DNA of 64,000 nt from Paenibacillus sp. FSL H3-0469 (GCF_038051945.1 NZ_CP150302.1:3720001-3784000); one strand, 5' to 3'. Positions 37,467 through 48,424 are shown, numbered from the stretch's first letter. Notes: generated from the letters alone by a model not told the origin. Numbers and translations are program-made.

Positions 37467-37676
37467 CTAGCTGAACCAGTTCATAATCATTGCATAATCG
37501 GATACCACAAAAACCAGCAGGCTTACCACTGCAAAACCGATGGCAAATTTGTTCTTCTGCGGAGCTCTAAGCAGCCGGACCACACCGATAAGTATCAGGA
37601 TCGTGAATACAATCATAAACGCATCGAAGGTATGAAATTTAGACGGTTCTTGCGCGGCAGCTTCTGCAAGCAGCAT
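37467..37676 (-). CDS. Small two-helix membrane protein, DUF2759-like
   Basis: 69 residues with two membrane helices (FMIVFTILILIGVVRLL and FAIGFAVVSLLVFVVSDY) joined by a basic loop RAPQKNK. Length and pattern match the short DUF2759 proteins of Bacillus and Paenibacillus as I remember them; function unknown. A strong AGGGAGGG site precedes the ATG and a clear terminator follows, so it is a genuine single-gene unit. Confidence 0.78.
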   Translation of the reverse strand: MLLAEAAAQEPSKFHTFDAFMIVFTILILIGVVRLLRAPQKNKFAIGFAVVSLLVFVVSDYAMIMNWFS

Positions 37677-37964
37677 GGCAATCCCTCCCTGAGAGTGTTG
37701 TCAAGCAAGTTTCTCTAATCCATATCACCTTCTATGTTATCGTTACCATTTCCGTCACGCAATAGAAATATTTTAAAAACGGTGTATTTGTCACAAAAAA
37801 TATTCCTGATGGCTAAAACGCGCCTCGAATTGGCGATATTTATCATTGACCGCTGTTGTATCTTCAGTTTTCAATGAGCCCATCCACCTCAATCCAGCCT
37901 ACAGCTGCTGCTATTCAATCAACGCAAAAGCTTCTCATTGAATCTTACGGCGGACATGCTTTAA

Positions 37965-38999
<1,035 letters not shown>

Positions 39000-39152
39000 T
39001 CATACCTATTAACAAAGCCTGAATAATATGTCTAAGCGCTTTCTTGTCCGGTATCCTTACAAAGTGGACTAATTGACGCTCATACACACGCTCTACTCCG
39101 AATCCATCTCAAGACTCGGTACACATTATTTAGAAAGAACGGTGACCCCTGC

Positions 39153-39392
39153 TTGAAATACATCGAATTCGGAATCGGAAACACATGGTGGGTGCGAACA
39201 GAGATTGAACAGCCGGATGGCACGGAGGTCGAAGTACAGGGGATCATCCGGCCAGTTATCTTCCGTTCCTGTTACATTCGAGTCTGGATTGGAAGAATAG
39301 TCTGGATTGCGGACTCACGGGAAGGGATCAAGCGGGGATCTAAAGCTACCCGCCGGTTCAAAATCATCTTCGGCATCCGCAGTGAGTTGTAG
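39153..39392 (+). CDS. Small DUF3977-like protein
   Basis: 79 residues from a TTG start (KYIEFGIGNTWWVRTE). The pattern KYIEFGIGN, the VRTE strand, IRVWIGRIVWI and DSREGIKR recalls the DUF3977 proteins of Bacillus and Paenibacillus from memory; function unknown. It is cytoplasmic by composition. The ribosome site is weak (GGTGA about ten bases upstream), so expression level is uncertain. Confidence 0.65.
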   Translation: MKYIEFGIGNTWWVRTEIEQPDGTEVEVQGIIRPVIFRSCYIRVWIGRIVWIADSREGIKRGSKATRRFKIIFGIRSEL

Positions 39393-39753
39393 CGGGAAGC
39401 AGATAATGACAAATGGTGACCGGCTAACATTTCTGTTGTGTGCGTTTTTGCTTACCGCCGGAGTGCGAGTGTTGGGGGTATTTAAGTTGAATTCGTACAT
39501 TTAATTTGGCGAAAACTTTGCAATTATAATAAATAGTTGGAAAAACAACACTTGTTGAACCCGATTTTTAGGAATTTACAGAGTTCCAGGGAGAGAAGTG
39601 GACTTTTTCCAACTACGTTCGTCCAACACACCGTTTCAGCTGTATTAAGTGCCTTATTTCCAATTAAGTTTGCTCTACAACTTAGAAACTCAATCGAGGG
39701 CATTCTGACTCTCCAAAACGTATGAACCGCGTGACATTGGCCGCAATATTAAA
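39393..39753. repeat. Gene-free stretch with long inverted repeat
   Basis: No convincing gene. AGTTGGAAAAA at 39535-39545 and TTTTTCCAACT at 39604-39614 form a perfect 11-bp inverted repeat with 58 bases between them; a shorter AACA/TGTT pair lies inside. A 62-codon frame across it (39537-39725) has no ribosome site and looks accidental. Confidence 0.5.
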
Positions 39754-39792
39754 ATACCCCATGCCTCTTCTGTAAGAAGGGACATGGGGTAT
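39754..39792 (-). terminator. Terminator of uvrA
   Basis: ATACCCCATG (39754-39763) and CATGGGGTAT (39783-39792) form a perfect 10-bp stem just beyond the uvrA stop. Confidence 0.8.
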
Positions 39793-39814
39793 TCGGGTTA
39801 ATGAGGTGATTAGA

Positions 39815-42691
39815 CTACACCGTCTCAGACGTCTGCAGTTCCATAGCCTGCGTACGTTCCGTATCACGGATCAGGACAGGCTTCAGGTAGCGGCCCGTGT
39901 AGGATTCTTCAACACTGATCAGCTTCTCTGGTGTTCCGGTAGCAAGGACAGTACCGCCGCCGCTGCCGCCTTCCGGCCCCATATCGATGATATAGTCGGC
40001 TGTCTTGATGACATCGAGGTTATGCTCGATGACCAGAACCGATTCGCCGGAATCGACCAGGCGGTGCAGTACCTCCAGCAGACGGCCGATGTCATCCACA
40101 TGAAGACCGGTTGTCGGCTCATCCAGGATATACAGCGTCTTGCCGGTACTGCGTCGGTACAGCTCGGAAGCCAACTTCACACGCTGGGCTTCGCCGCCGG
40201 ACAGGGTGGTTCCCGGCTGACCGATGTTGATGTAGCCCAGGCCTACATCCAGCAAGGTCTGCATTTTGCGGTGAATCTTCGGAATATTCTTGAAGAACTC
40301 CGTTGCATCTTCCACCGTCATCTCCAGCACATCCGAGATATTCTTGCCTTTATATTTCACTTCCAGCGTCTCGCGGTTATACCGTTTGCCTTTGCAGACT
40401 TCACAGGGTACGTAGACATCCGGCAGGAAGTGCATCTCAATCTTGATGATGCCGTCTCCACGACAGGCCTCGCAGCGGCCGCCCTTCACATTGAAGCTGA
40501 AGCGCCCCTTCTGGAAGCCGCGCACCTTGGCCTCATTCGTCTTGGAGAACAGATCACGGATATCATCGAACACGCCAGTGTACGTAGCCGGATTGGAGCG
40601 TGGAGTACGTCCAATGGGGGACTGGTCAATTTCGATGACCTTGTCCAGATTCTCCAGGCCGCGGATTTCTTTGTGCAAGCCGGGACGGACCTTGACAGCC
40701 TTGTTAAGCTGGCGGGCCAGACTCTTGTAGAGAATCTCGTTAATAAGCGAAGATTTGCCGGAGCCGGATACCCCGGTTACCGCAGTGAAGACGCCGAGTG
40801 GAATTTTTACATTCACATTCTTCAGGTTATTCTCCTTCGCTCCACGGATCTCGATCCAGCGTTCATTATCCGTTGGCCGCCGCTTGGAAGTCACCGGGAT
40901 GAACTTGCGTCCGCTCAAGTATTCACCGGTCAGGGAACCGGGGTCTTTCATAATCTCCTCCGGGGTCCCTTGGGCAATGACCTGGCCGCCGTGTTTGCCT
41001 GCTCCCGGTCCAATGTCGATAATATAGTCAGCCGCCATCATGGTATCCTCATCATGCTCAACGACGATGAGCGTATTCCCCAAGTCGCGCATATGGGCGA
41101 GCGTAGCAATCAAGCGGTCGTTATCCCGCTGATGCAGGCCGATACTTGGCTCATCCAGAATATAGAGGACACCCATCAGACTGGAGCCGATCTGGGTTGC
41201 CAGCCTGATACGCTGGGCTTCCCCCCCGGATAACGAGCCGGCTGCCCGGCTAAGGGTCAGATAATTCAGCCCCACATTCACCAGGAAACCGAGCCGGCTG
41301 CTGATTTCCTTGAGGATCAGATTGGCAATCGCTGTTTCTTTCTCACTAAGCTGGAGTTCTGCGAAGAAGTCCAGGCAATCCCCAATCGAAAGATCCGTCA
41401 CATCGGCAACGTTCCGCTCGTTGATGGTCACGGCCAGAATCTCTTTTTTGAGCCGCTTGCCTTTACACGAATGGCAGGGCTTAGCGCTCATGAAGCCTTC
41501 AATGAACTCACGGATTCCTTCGGAGGCTGTATCGCGGTACCGGCGTTCCAGATTCGGAATAATTCCTTCAAACGCAACCAGGGCGTCTTTGCGCTGGCCG
41601 AAGTCGTTCTCATACCGGAAACGGATCTTCTCGCTGCCCGTTCCGTGGAGCAGCTTGTTCATATGCTCCGGGGAGAGGCTGCTAACCGGTACATTCTGCG
41701 GAATCTTGAAGTGCTCGCATACGGATTTCAGGAACTGCGGATAGTAGTTCGACGTACTGCCTGTCCAGGCCAGGAAAGCTCCTTCTTCAATCGATTTCTC
41801 TGTATCCGGGATCAGCAGATCGGGATCGACTACCATATTCATCCCCAGCCCGTCACACTCAGGACAAGCCCCGAAGGGGCTGTTGAAGGAGAACATGCGC
41901 GGAGCCAGCTCTTCGATGCTGAATCCGCAGACAGGACATGCAAAGCTGGCACTGAACAGCAGCTCTTCCTGGCCCATCACATCAACCAGAATCTGACCGC
42001 CGGACAGCTTCAGCGCAGTCTCCAGGGAATCGGTAAGCCGGGTCTCAATATCATCCTTAATTACAATCCGGTCAACGACAACCTCAATCGTATGCTTCTT
42101 ATTCTTCTCCAGTACAATATCTTCCGTCACTTCGCGCAGCTCACCGTCCACACGTACACGGACGAAGCCTTGCTTCGAGATATCTGTGAACAGACCTTTA
42201 TGCTCACCCTTACGGCCGGAAATGACCGGGGCCAGAATCTGCAGCCGGGTCTTCTCCGGGTATTGCATAATCCGGTCGACCATCTGTTCCACGGTCTGTG
42301 AGGTAATCTCTATACCATGATCCGGACAGTGCGGATGGCCGATCCGGGCAAAAAGCAGCCGCAGATAGTCATAGATCTCGGTAACCGTCCCTACCGTGGA
42401 ACGCGGGTTACGGCTCGTCGTCTTCTGGTCAATCGATATGGCCGGGGAGAGTCCGTCGATGGAATCTACATCCGGCTTCTCCATCTGGCCCAGGAACTGG
42501 CGGGCATAAGCAGACAAAGACTCCACATACCGGCGTTGTCCCTCGGCGTAGATGGTATCGAAGGCCAGGGAGGATTTACCTGAACCGCTCAGTCCCGTTA
42601 GCACGACGAAGCGGTCACGCGGAATCGTTACGTCGATGTTCTTGAGATTATGGGCCCTTGCGCCCTTGATTACTATACTTTCATGTGCCAA
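39815..42691 (-). CDS. uvrA: Excinuclease ABC subunit A
   Basis: 958 residues, full length. It is the damage-sensing ATPase of nucleotide excision repair. The two ABC modules show Walker [13 protein letters not shown] and [12 protein letters not shown], two LSGGEAQR signatures, and Walker B regions [16 protein letters not shown] and [15 protein letters not shown]. Zinc-binding Cys are in [19 protein letters not shown], in the insertion CHSCKGKRL, and in [20 protein letters not shown]. Start is a TTG with AAAGGAGAGG upstream. It lies 480 bases downstream of uvrB with a repeat array between, so it may be co-transcribed or have its own promoter. Confidence 0.98.
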   Translation of the reverse strand: MAHESIVIKGARAHNLKNIDVTIPRDRFVVLTGLSGSGKSSLAFDTIYAEGQRRYVESLSAYARQFLGQMEKPDVDSIDGLSPAISIDQKTTSRNPRSTVGTVTEIYDYLRLLFARIGHPHCPDHGIEITSQTVEQMVDRIMQYPEKTRLQILAPVISGRKGEHKGLFTDISKQGFVRVRVDGELREVTEDIVLEKNKKHTIEVVVDRIVIKDDIETRLTDSLETALKLSGGQILVDVMGQEELLFSASFACPVCGFSIEELAPRMFSFNSPFGACPECDGLGMNMVVDPDLLIPDTEKSIEEGAFLAWTGSTSNYYPQFLKSVCEHFKIPQNVPVSSLSPEHMNKLLHGTGSEKIRFRYENDFGQRKDALVAFEGIIPNLERRYRDTASEGIREFIEGFMSAKPCHSCKGKRLKKEILAVTINERNVADVTDLSIGDCLDFFAELQLSEKETAIANLILKEISSRLGFLVNVGLNYLTLSRAAGSLSGGEAQRIRLATQIGSSLMGVLYILDEPSIGLHQRDNDRLIATLAHMRDLGNTLIVVEHDEDTMMAADYIIDIGPGAGKHGGQVIAQGTPEEIMKDPGSLTGEYLSGRKFIPVTSKRRPTDNERWIEIRGAKENNLKNVNVKIPLGVFTAVTGVSGSGKSSLINEILYKSLARQLNKAVKVRPGLHKEIRGLENLDKVIEIDQSPIGRTPRSNPATYTGVFDDIRDLFSKTNEAKVRGFQKGRFSFNVKGGRCEACRGDGIIKIEMHFLPDVYVPCEVCKGKRYNRETLEVKYKGKNISDVLEMTVEDATEFFKNIPKIHRKMQTLLDVGLGYINIGQPGTTLSGGEAQRVKLASELYRRSTGKTLYILDEPTTGLHVDDIGRLLEVLHRLVDSGESVLVIEHNLDVIKTADYIIDMGPEGGSGGGTVLATGTPEKLISVEESYTGRYLKPVLIRDTERTQAMELQTSETV

Positions 42692-42753
42692 CGGTACCTC
42701 TCCTTTAAGGGGAATTTAAAATGGAAAAACATTACCTTTCGATCCCTCCCAAA

Positions 42754-42773
42754 CCCTCCCTTCCAAGGGAGGG
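42754..42773. repeat. Perfect hairpin between uvrA and uvrB
   Basis: CCCTCCCTT at 42754 and AAGGGAGGG ending at 42773 form a 9-bp stem around CC. A second small hairpin (GGGT-TGC-ACCC) follows within 20 bases. There is no T run, so it is not a classic terminator. Confidence 0.7.
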
Positions 42774-42922
42774 CCCCAAGGGTTGCACCCTCTGGACACC
42801 CGCAAGCTCGGCGGAAGGAATTAGGTTGGTGAATGGACGACTACTGGGGCAATGGGCCCGCTAACCCCTACGGGGCCGCTCCTACTATTAGAGCGATTCG
42901 GCTCGCTGTGGCTTGCCGACAA

Positions 42923-43105
42923 CGCTGTCCCTTCGGGATACGCGCTAAGAAATTAACTGCGGGCTGTTCCTGCGGAATGCGCAAGAGCTTAACGGCACGC
43001 TGTCCCTTCGGGATACGCGCTAAGAGCTCAACTACGGGCTGTTCCTGCGGAATGCGCAAAGAACTTAACGTCACGCTGTCCCTCCGGGATGCGCAAGGGC
43101 GTGGC
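42923..43105. repeat. Tandem hairpin repeat array between uvrB and uvrA
   Basis: About five units of 37-39 bp occur in an alternating pattern with a super-period of 75-76 bp (copies begin at 42923, 42998 and 43074). Odd units carry TCCC-TTC-GGGA (the last one TCCC-TCC-GGGA), even units (near 42960 and 43035) carry TTCC-TGC-GGAA, so stems change on both sides. An open frame read through it on the minus strand (42868-43200) is probably accidental. Confidence 0.8.
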
Positions 43106-43171
43106 CCCTTTATCTTCAAAAGGAACGGCCTGAGTAGCGCCGTTCCCTGGATCGTTAACTTCAGCGCCGGG

Positions 43172-45163
43172 TTACTCTGCCCGCAATTCAAGCAAGGCAT
43201 CGCGCAGTTCGGCGGCGCGTTCGAATTGCAGGTTCTTGGCGGCGTCCTTCATCTCGGCCTCCAGACGCTGCATCAGGCTCTGTTTGTCTTTCTTGTTCAG
43301 CTTGCCGCCGACACCGGTGAGGTAGTCGGCCTTAGATTCGGCCACCTTGGTCGCCTCGATGATATCGCGCACCTTCTTGTTGATGGTCGTCGGGGTAATC
43401 CCGTGCTTCTCGTTATGGGCGATTTGAATCTCGCGGCGGCGCTGGGTCTCGCTCATTGCCTTTTCCATGGAGTCCGTAATGCGGTCCCCGTACATAATGA
43501 CCCTGCCCTCCGAGTTACGGGCAGCACGGCCTATCGTCTGGATCAGCGAACGCTCGGAACGGAGGAAGCCTTCCTTATCGGCATCCAGGATTGCAACCAG
43601 CGACACCTCCGGCAGGTCAAGACCCTCTCTGAGCAGGTTAATGCCGACCAGTACGTGGAATGTGCCCAGACGGAGATCACGCAGGATCGCCATCCGCTCC
43701 AGCGTCTTGATATCTGAGTGCATATAACGTACCTTGATGCCAATCTCCTTGAAGTAGTCCGTCAGGTCCTCAGACATCTTCTTCGTAAGGGTGGTAACGA
43801 GTACACGCTCATCGCGTTCTACCCGGTCACGGATTTCATTGATTAGATCATCGATCTGCCCTTCGGTAGGGCGCACTTCTATGATCGGGTCAAGCAGACC
43901 GGTAGGACGGATAATCTGCTGAACCATAGTATCGCAATGCTCCATCTCATAAGGGCCCGGTGTTGCGGACACATATACAATCTGGCTTACCTTGTCTTCG
44001 AATTCCTCGAATTGCAGCGGACGGTTATCCAGCGCAGACGGCAGGCGGAAGCCATGCTCCACCAGGACGGTCTTACGCGCACGGTCACCGTTATACATCG
44101 CCCGGATCTGCGGCAGCGTCACATGGGACTCGTCAATCACAATCAGCATGTCATCCGGGAAATAGTCCATCAGCGTATAAGGAGTCGCTCCCGGCTCACG
44201 GAAGGTAAGCGGACCGGAATAGTTCTCGATCCCCGAGCAGAAGCCGACTTCCTTCATCATCTCGATATCATAACGGGTCCGCTGCTCCAGCCGCTGAGCC
44301 TCCAGCAGCTTGCCTGCTTCACGAAGCACAGCCAGCCGCTCCTCCAGCTCACGCTCAATATTGACTAGTGCTACACGCATCGTCTCTTCCTGGGTTACGA
44401 AGTGAGACGCCGGAAAAATCGCGATATGATCGCGTTCGCCGATCAGCTCGCCTGTCAGAACATCAATCTCCGTAATCCGTTCGATCTCGTCTCCGAACAG
44501 CTCTACCCGGATCGCATGCTCGCCCTGGGATGCCGGGAAGATCTCAACCACATCCCCGCGCACACGGAACGTACCGCGCACGAAATTAATATCATTACGC
44601 TGATACTGGATATCTACAAGCCGGCTCAGAATCTGATTGCGCGGCTTCTCCATTCCTACACGCAGCGAAAGCAGCAGGCTTCCGTATTCCTGCGGCGAAC
44701 CGAGACCATAAATACAGGACACACTCGCTACAATAATAACGTCACGGCGTTCGAACAGCGAGCTGGTTGCCGAGTGGCGGAGCTTGTCGATTTCTTCATT
44801 TATGCTGGAGTCTTTCTCAATGTAGGTATCGGAGGAAGGAATGTACGCCTCTGGCTGGTAGTAATCGTAGTAACTGACGAAGTAATCCACGGAATTGCTC
44901 GGAAAAAATTCTTTGAACTCACTCGCCAGCTGCGCAGCAAGCGTCTTATTGTGCGCAATGACCAGCGTCGGGCGGTTCAACTTGGAAATCACTTGTGCGA
45001 TGGTAAAGGTCTTGCCTGTACCTGTCGCTCCCAGCAGCGTCTGGTGCTTCTTGCCCTGCCGGATGCCGTCCAATAACTCTTCTATGGCATGAGGCTGATC
45101 GCCCTGGGGTGTATACTCGGACTCCAGTGCAAAAGTCTTCGTACTGACGACAATATCACTCAT
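43172..45163 (-). CDS. uvrB: Excinuclease ABC subunit B
   Basis: 663 residues, full length. This helicase-like subunit verifies damage and recruits UvrC. Motifs: Walker [14 protein letters not shown], the beta-hairpin [24 protein letters not shown] box ([11 protein letters not shown]), motif [11 protein letters not shown] and a C-terminal UVR motif ([20 protein letters not shown]). GAGGGGAGA precedes the ATG. A LexA-like box about 100 bases upstream suggests SOS control. Confidence 0.98.
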   Translation of the reverse strand: MSDIVVSTKTFALESEYTPQGDQPHAIEELLDGIRQGKKHQTLLGATGTGKTFTIAQVISKLNRPTLVIAHNKTLAAQLASEFKEFFPSNSVDYFVSYYDYYQPEAYIPSSDTYIEKDSSINEEIDKLRHSATSSLFERRDVIIVASVSCIYGLGSPQEYGSLLLSLRVGMEKPRNQILSRLVDIQYQRNDINFVRGTFRVRGDVVEIFPASQGEHAIRVELFGDEIERITEIDVLTGELIGERDHIAIFPASHFVTQEETMRVALVNIERELEERLAVLREAGKLLEAQRLEQRTRYDIEMMKEVGFCSGIENYSGPLTFREPGATPYTLMDYFPDDMLIVIDESHVTLPQIRAMYNGDRARKTVLVEHGFRLPSALDNRPLQFEEFEDKVSQIVYVSATPGPYEMEHCDTMVQQIIRPTGLLDPIIEVRPTEGQIDDLINEIRDRVERDERVLVTTLTKKMSEDLTDYFKEIGIKVRYMHSDIKTLERMAILRDLRLGTFHVLVGINLLREGLDLPEVSLVAILDADKEGFLRSERSLIQTIGRAARNSEGRVIMYGDRITDSMEKAMSETQRRREIQIAHNEKHGITPTTINKKVRDIIEATKVAESKADYLTGVGGKLNKKDKQSLMQRLEAEMKDAAKNLQFERAAELRDALLELRAE

Positions 45164-45261
45164 TTGCCCGTCTCCCCTCTATCGTCTAGAATATATGAAT
45201 ATATTATAATTTTAACCCTAATCATCCTTCATCCATACCAAGCTGAAAAATATGGAAGATA

Positions 45262-45275
45262 GGAATGCACGTTCC
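45262..45275 (-). promoter_or_regulatory. Candidate LexA (DinR) box of uvrB
   Basis: On the minus strand the sequence is GGAACGTGCATTCC. It matches the Bacillus LexA consensus CGAACRNRYGTTYC at 12 of 14 positions. It is ~100 bases upstream of uvrB, a known SOS gene in related bacteria, but could also act on the divergent motA-like gene. Confidence 0.5.
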
Positions 45276-45291
45276 CGTTTATTATACAGCG

Positions 45292-45319
45292 TTGCCCAGA
45301 CTGTTGCAAACCATAATAT
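45292..45319 (+). promoter_or_regulatory. Candidate promoter of the motA-like gene
   Basis: TTGCCC (45292-45297), 16 bases, then TAATAT (45314-45319), 25 bases before the start codon; the usual AAGGAG follows. Confidence 0.35.
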
Positions 45320-45344
45320 ATAGAAATTTAAGGAGCCTGAATTT

Positions 45345-46130
45345 ATGGATTTCATTACAATACTCGGCCTGCTGGCCGGAATTGCCGCTATGATCGGCGG
45401 TTTTCTGTGGGAAGGCGGCAGCCTGTCCGGCCTGCTGCAGCCCAATGCAGCCCTGATCGTATTCGGCGGTACCCTTGCGGCGGTGCTCATCAGCTTCCCG
45501 GCGTCCAAGCTCCGCACTATTCCGGCGGCGCTCCGCTTGGCTTTTGGCCGGCAACGGGATACCAGCCGGGAACAAGCCGAAGAGCTGATTGCCATGGCTG
45601 CACTCACGCGCCGCGGCGGTGTTCTCGCCCTGGAGAAACGGGCAGAGGAACATCCGGATCCCTTCACCCGTGAAGGCCTGTTTCTGATTGTCGACGGCAA
45701 TGACCCGGATCAGGTCCGGCAGATCCTGGAGCTTGGGATGGATGCCAAAGAGCTGAAATATGAAGGGTACGCCAAGATTTTCGAAGCCGCAGGCGGCTAT
45801 GCACCAACCATGGGGATTATCGGCACCGTTATGGGGCTGATCCGGGTTCTGAGCAATTTAACGGACCCTTCCAATTTGGGCGCGTCGATTGCCGTAGCTT
45901 TTACAGCAACACTCTATGGGGTAGCCAGCGCTAATCTACTCTTTTTACCCATTGCCTCCAAAATCAAATCCCGCAGCCAAAGTGAGCTGGGCACCATGGA
46001 GATGCTGCTCGTCGGCATTCTGTCCCTGCAGAACGGGGATCACCCGCATCTGGTCCGGCAAAAGTTGGCTCCCTTCCTGACAGACGCTCCTAAACGCAGC
46101 ATCGGCACCAGCCCGGGGGAACCGCTATGA
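45345..46130 (+). CDS. motA: MotA-like stator protein
   Basis: 261 residues with four membrane helices: two near the N-terminus (ITILGLLAGIAAMIGGFL, ALIVFGGTLAAVLISF) and two in the C-terminal half (GGYAPTMGIIGTVMGLIRVL and ASIAVAFTATLYGVASANLLF), the last two carrying the conserved Pro (APTMG) and GTVMGL of MotA/ExbB channels. The cytoplasmic loop between helices 2 and 3 is charged, as in stators that contact FliG. AAGGAG precedes the ATG, and the next gene (motB-like) overlaps by ATGA. It forms the ion channel that powers flagellar rotation; H+ or Na+ type was not decided. Confidence 0.9.
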   Translation: MDFITILGLLAGIAAMIGGFLWEGGSLSGLLQPNAALIVFGGTLAAVLISFPASKLRTIPAALRLAFGRQRDTSREQAEELIAMAALTRRGGVLALEKRAEEHPDPFTREGLFLIVDGNDPDQVRQILELGMDAKELKYEGYAKIFEAAGGYAPTMGIIGTVMGLIRVLSNLTDPSNLGASIAVAFTATLYGVASANLLFLPIASKIKSRSQSELGTMEMLLVGILSLQNGDHPHLVRQKLAPFLTDAPKRSIGTSPGEPL

Positions 46131-47023
46131 GGCAAAGAAACCGCCGGCAGCCCCGTACCGCCGCTGGCAAGGAGAGCCGGGACCGCTGGATGATTACCTA
46201 CGCGGATCTGATCACGCTTCTGCTTATTTTTTTCGTGATTCTGTATGCTATGAGCAGCCTGGATTCGCAGAAGTATGCCATTGTCAGCGGATCCTTATCG
46301 GATACCTTCAGTAGCGGAAGTGCAGTGCTGGAAGGCGGAAACGGCGTGCTGGAGGGCAATCAGGGAATCACCGGGAATGCCGTTTCGAAGGGGAACACTG
46401 AAGGCGGCGGAACGGCTGGCGGTCCTTCTGCTACAGGCTCCGCGAATGCGGGCGGGCTGAATGGAACCGGGGCAGATCATCCTGCAACCGGACAAACAGG
46501 AAACGGGGAGGGACACCAGCCGTCAGCGCGCGAGCTTGCTTTTCGGGAACAGGAAGCGAAGCTGGCTGCTCTTATGGGCGTCATCACCCAGTATGTGGAG
46601 GAGAATAACCTTGGGGAACAGATTTTTGTGGCCGATAAACCGCAGGGCATTGCCATCACGCTGAGTGACCGGTTCCTGTTCGATGCGGGTAAGGCTGAGT
46701 TGAAATCCCCTGCCTTCCCTGCACTGCGCCAGCTATCGGGCCTGTTCCGCGGCATCGGCGCCACGATCAGCATCGAAGGCCACACCGACAATGTTCCCGT
46801 GACGCCCGGATCAGTCTATAAAGACAACTGGGAGCTATCCGGCGCCCGTGCGCTGTCCGTCCTGCGCTTTTTTCTGGACAAAGAGGGGCTGAGCCCTGAT
46901 ACCTTCCAGTACGCGGGTTATGCCGATACCCGGCCTGCCTACGATAATACAACCGCCGAGGGAAAGCAGCGGAACCGCCGGGTTGAACTAATTGTGCTGC
47001 GTCAGCTTCAGGAGGAAGAATAG
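46127..47023 (+). CDS. motB: MotB-like stator protein with OmpA domain
   Basis: 298 residues. After a basic N-terminus there is one membrane helix with the ion-binding Asp in WMITYADLITLLLIFFVILY. Residues ~65-125 are a Gly/Asn/Thr-rich linker, unusually long. The C-terminal OmpA-like peptidoglycan-binding domain has RFLFDAGKAELK, IEGHTDNVPV and AEGKQRNRRVELIVL. It pairs with the MotA-like gene upstream and anchors the channel to the wall. Since no other flagellar gene is near, it is a separate stator operon. Confidence 0.9.
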   Translation: MRQRNRRQPRTAAGKESRDRWMITYADLITLLLIFFVILYAMSSLDSQKYAIVSGSLSDTFSSGSAVLEGGNGVLEGNQGITGNAVSKGNTEGGGTAGGPSATGSANAGGLNGTGADHPATGQTGNGEGHQPSARELAFREQEAKLAALMGVITQYVEENNLGEQIFVADKPQGIAITLSDRFLFDAGKAELKSPAFPALRQLSGLFRGIGATISIEGHTDNVPVTPGSVYKDNWELSGARALSVLRFFLDKEGLSPDTFQYAGYADTRPAYDNTTAEGKQRNRRVELIVLRQLQEEE

Positions 47024-47106
47024 CACGTAATTGCGAGCGAATCAGCTCAGATACCGGCAGGCGGCAAAAGCATATATCCATTTGCTAATAAAGGAGATAG
47101 ACCGCT

Positions 47107-47739
47107 ATGCAGGATACAAACGGAGCGGCGTCGGAGGCCGCAGGGTTCTTCAGGTTTTTGCGGCTGGCAGTTTCGCTGATCATGATCATTATTGCCCAGG
47201 GGATGCTTACCCTCTTCGTCGGATTTTTTGCCGCCTTCATGCAGTTCTTCTCCTCCCGTTACTTCTGGGGAGACCTGGCCCGCGTCTATCCGCTGGACAA
47301 GCTGATTGCAATTGGCGCTGATTACCTTATTGCCGGAGCTCTCTTCGCCCTGGCTTGGTTCGGGGTCTGGTGGATGCTCTACGGCTTGTCCGGGAATGGG
47401 CGTATCCGCTGTTTCCCCCTGCTTTTGCTGAGCGCGTATTCGACGTTTCTTCTCCTCTTTGCACAAGTCAATCCGGTCTATAACCCGGAAGCCATGATCC
47501 CCAGTTCTGCCGGGGAAGCGACATTTATCGTTTGTATGGGGATGTCGGCTGCTGTGCTTTTCCCGTTTTATTCAGCCGGGGTGTATTATTTCGTGCTCAA
47601 GCCCGCCACCCGTCCGCGAAAAAGATACCGTTTCCTGCTGCTGTGCTCTGTATTTTCCATTGCGGGTCTGGCTCTTCTGCCCCTGCTGTGGCAGCTGGCT
47701 CCGGGCCTTTATCCCGGTCTGCTTAGCTTCCCGGAATAA
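47107..47739 (+). CDS. Five-to-six-helix membrane protein of unknown function
   Basis: 210 residues, mostly hydrophobic: about five helices, including FLRLAVSLIMIIIAQGMLTLF, LIAGALFALAWFGVWWMLYG, CFPLLLLSAYSTFLLLF, FIVCMGMSAAVLFPFYS and FLLLCSVFSIAGLALLPLL. I see no known family motif. AAAGGAGATAG precedes the ATG. It lies 83 bases after motB and may be co-transcribed. A hairpin follows. No function assigned. Confidence 0.75.
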   Translation: MQDTNGAASEAAGFFRFLRLAVSLIMIIIAQGMLTLFVGFFAAFMQFFSSRYFWGDLARVYPLDKLIAIGADYLIAGALFALAWFGVWWMLYGLSGNGRIRCFPLLLLSAYSTFLLLFAQVNPVYNPEAMIPSSAGEATFIVCMGMSAAVLFPFYSAGVYYFVLKPATRPRKRYRFLLLCSVFSIAGLALLPLLWQLAPGLYPGLLSFPE

Positions 47740-47756
47740 GATACAGACGCAAAAAG

Positions 47757-47803
47757 ACAGACCTCTCACATTAGTAACATCTAATGTAATAAAGAGAAGT
47801 CTG
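47757..47803. terminator. Probable bidirectional terminator
   Basis: CAGACCTCTC pairs imperfectly with GAGAAGTCTG, with an inner ACATTAG/CTAATGT stem. On the minus strand T5 follows, so it can end gcvH; on the other side it ends the membrane-protein gene. Confidence 0.65.
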
Positions 47804-47836
47804 CCGTATTCAGCGCTTTCGCGGATAAGCTAACTT

Positions 47837-48229
47837 TTATTCCCCAACGAGTTCCTTGTACGCAGCCGCATCCAGCAGGCCGGTTACTGACTCTGCGAAC
47901 TCTGCATCAAGCTCCAGCTCAAAAATCCAACCGTCCCCGTAAGGCTGGTCATTGATCAGCTCCGGGCTGGCCTCCAGCGCATCGTTGATCTTGGTCACCT
48001 TACCGGATACGGGTGAATATAGCTCCGATACGGTCTTCACGGATTCGATACTGCCCACACTGTCGCCTGCGGAGATCGCCGCGCCCACTTCCGGAAATTC
48101 TACAAACACGATATCGCCCAGCAGATGCTGCGCATGATCCGTAATCCCTACACGTACTACGCGTCCCTCGCCCTGCTGCGCCCACTCATGCTCTTCGCTG
48201 TATAGCAGGTTGTCAAGCACTTCACTCAT
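47837..48229 (-). CDS. gcvH: Glycine cleavage system H protein
   Basis: 130 residues. It carries the lipoyl arm that shuttles the aminomethyl group between GcvP, GcvT and the Lpd enzyme. The N-terminus YSEEHEWAQQ is typical, and the lipoylated Lys is in SIESVKTVSELYSP (Lys65). AGAGGCGG precedes the ATG. It is divergent from gcvT-gcvPA-gcvPB and therefore lies outside the glycine riboswitch. Confidence 0.96.
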   Translation of the reverse strand: MSEVLDNLLYSEEHEWAQQGEGRVVRVGITDHAQHLLGDIVFVEFPEVGAAISAGDSVGSIESVKTVSELYSPVSGKVTKINDALEASPELINDQPYGDGWIFELELDAEFAESVTGLLDAAAYKELVGE

Positions 48230-48353
48230 TCCAAGCCGCCTCTTTTCCGTAATTGGAGTTCTAAATTTAGTTATAGCCTAAGTTATCGGCTTGCCTAATG
48301 TCAATATAACTGACAGTAAAATTAAATTTGTCAACTTTTTGACGTTTTTTTGA

Positions 48354-48383
48354 TTGACAGGGCGGAGGGTTACCCGGTTTAAT
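48354..48383 (+). promoter_or_regulatory. Promoter of the gcvT operon
   Basis: TTGACA (48354-48359), 18 bases and TTTAAT (48378-48383) lie about 40 bases before the riboswitch. Confidence 0.7.
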
Positions 48384-48424
48384 GGAGTCAGTAGAAAAAC
48401 ATATGGTTTGCGAATGATGGCATA

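Noticed and set aside
37870..37942. TTCAATGAG/CTCATTGAA inverted repeat downstream of gmd
   Set aside because: Only 9 bp with a 55-base loop and no T run; may be chance.
39537..39725. 62-codon frame in the gap after the DUF3977-like gene
   Set aside because: Starts within the inverted repeat, no ribosome site, no known similarity.
39806..41233. 475-codon open frame on the plus strand
   Set aside because: Antisense to uvrA over its whole length; arginine/histidine/leucine-rich shadow composition.
42868..43200. Repeat-containing 110-codon minus-strand frame (RIPQEQ/RIPKGQR repeats)
   Set aside because: It comes from the hairpin repeat array, overlaps the end of uvrB and has no ribosome site.
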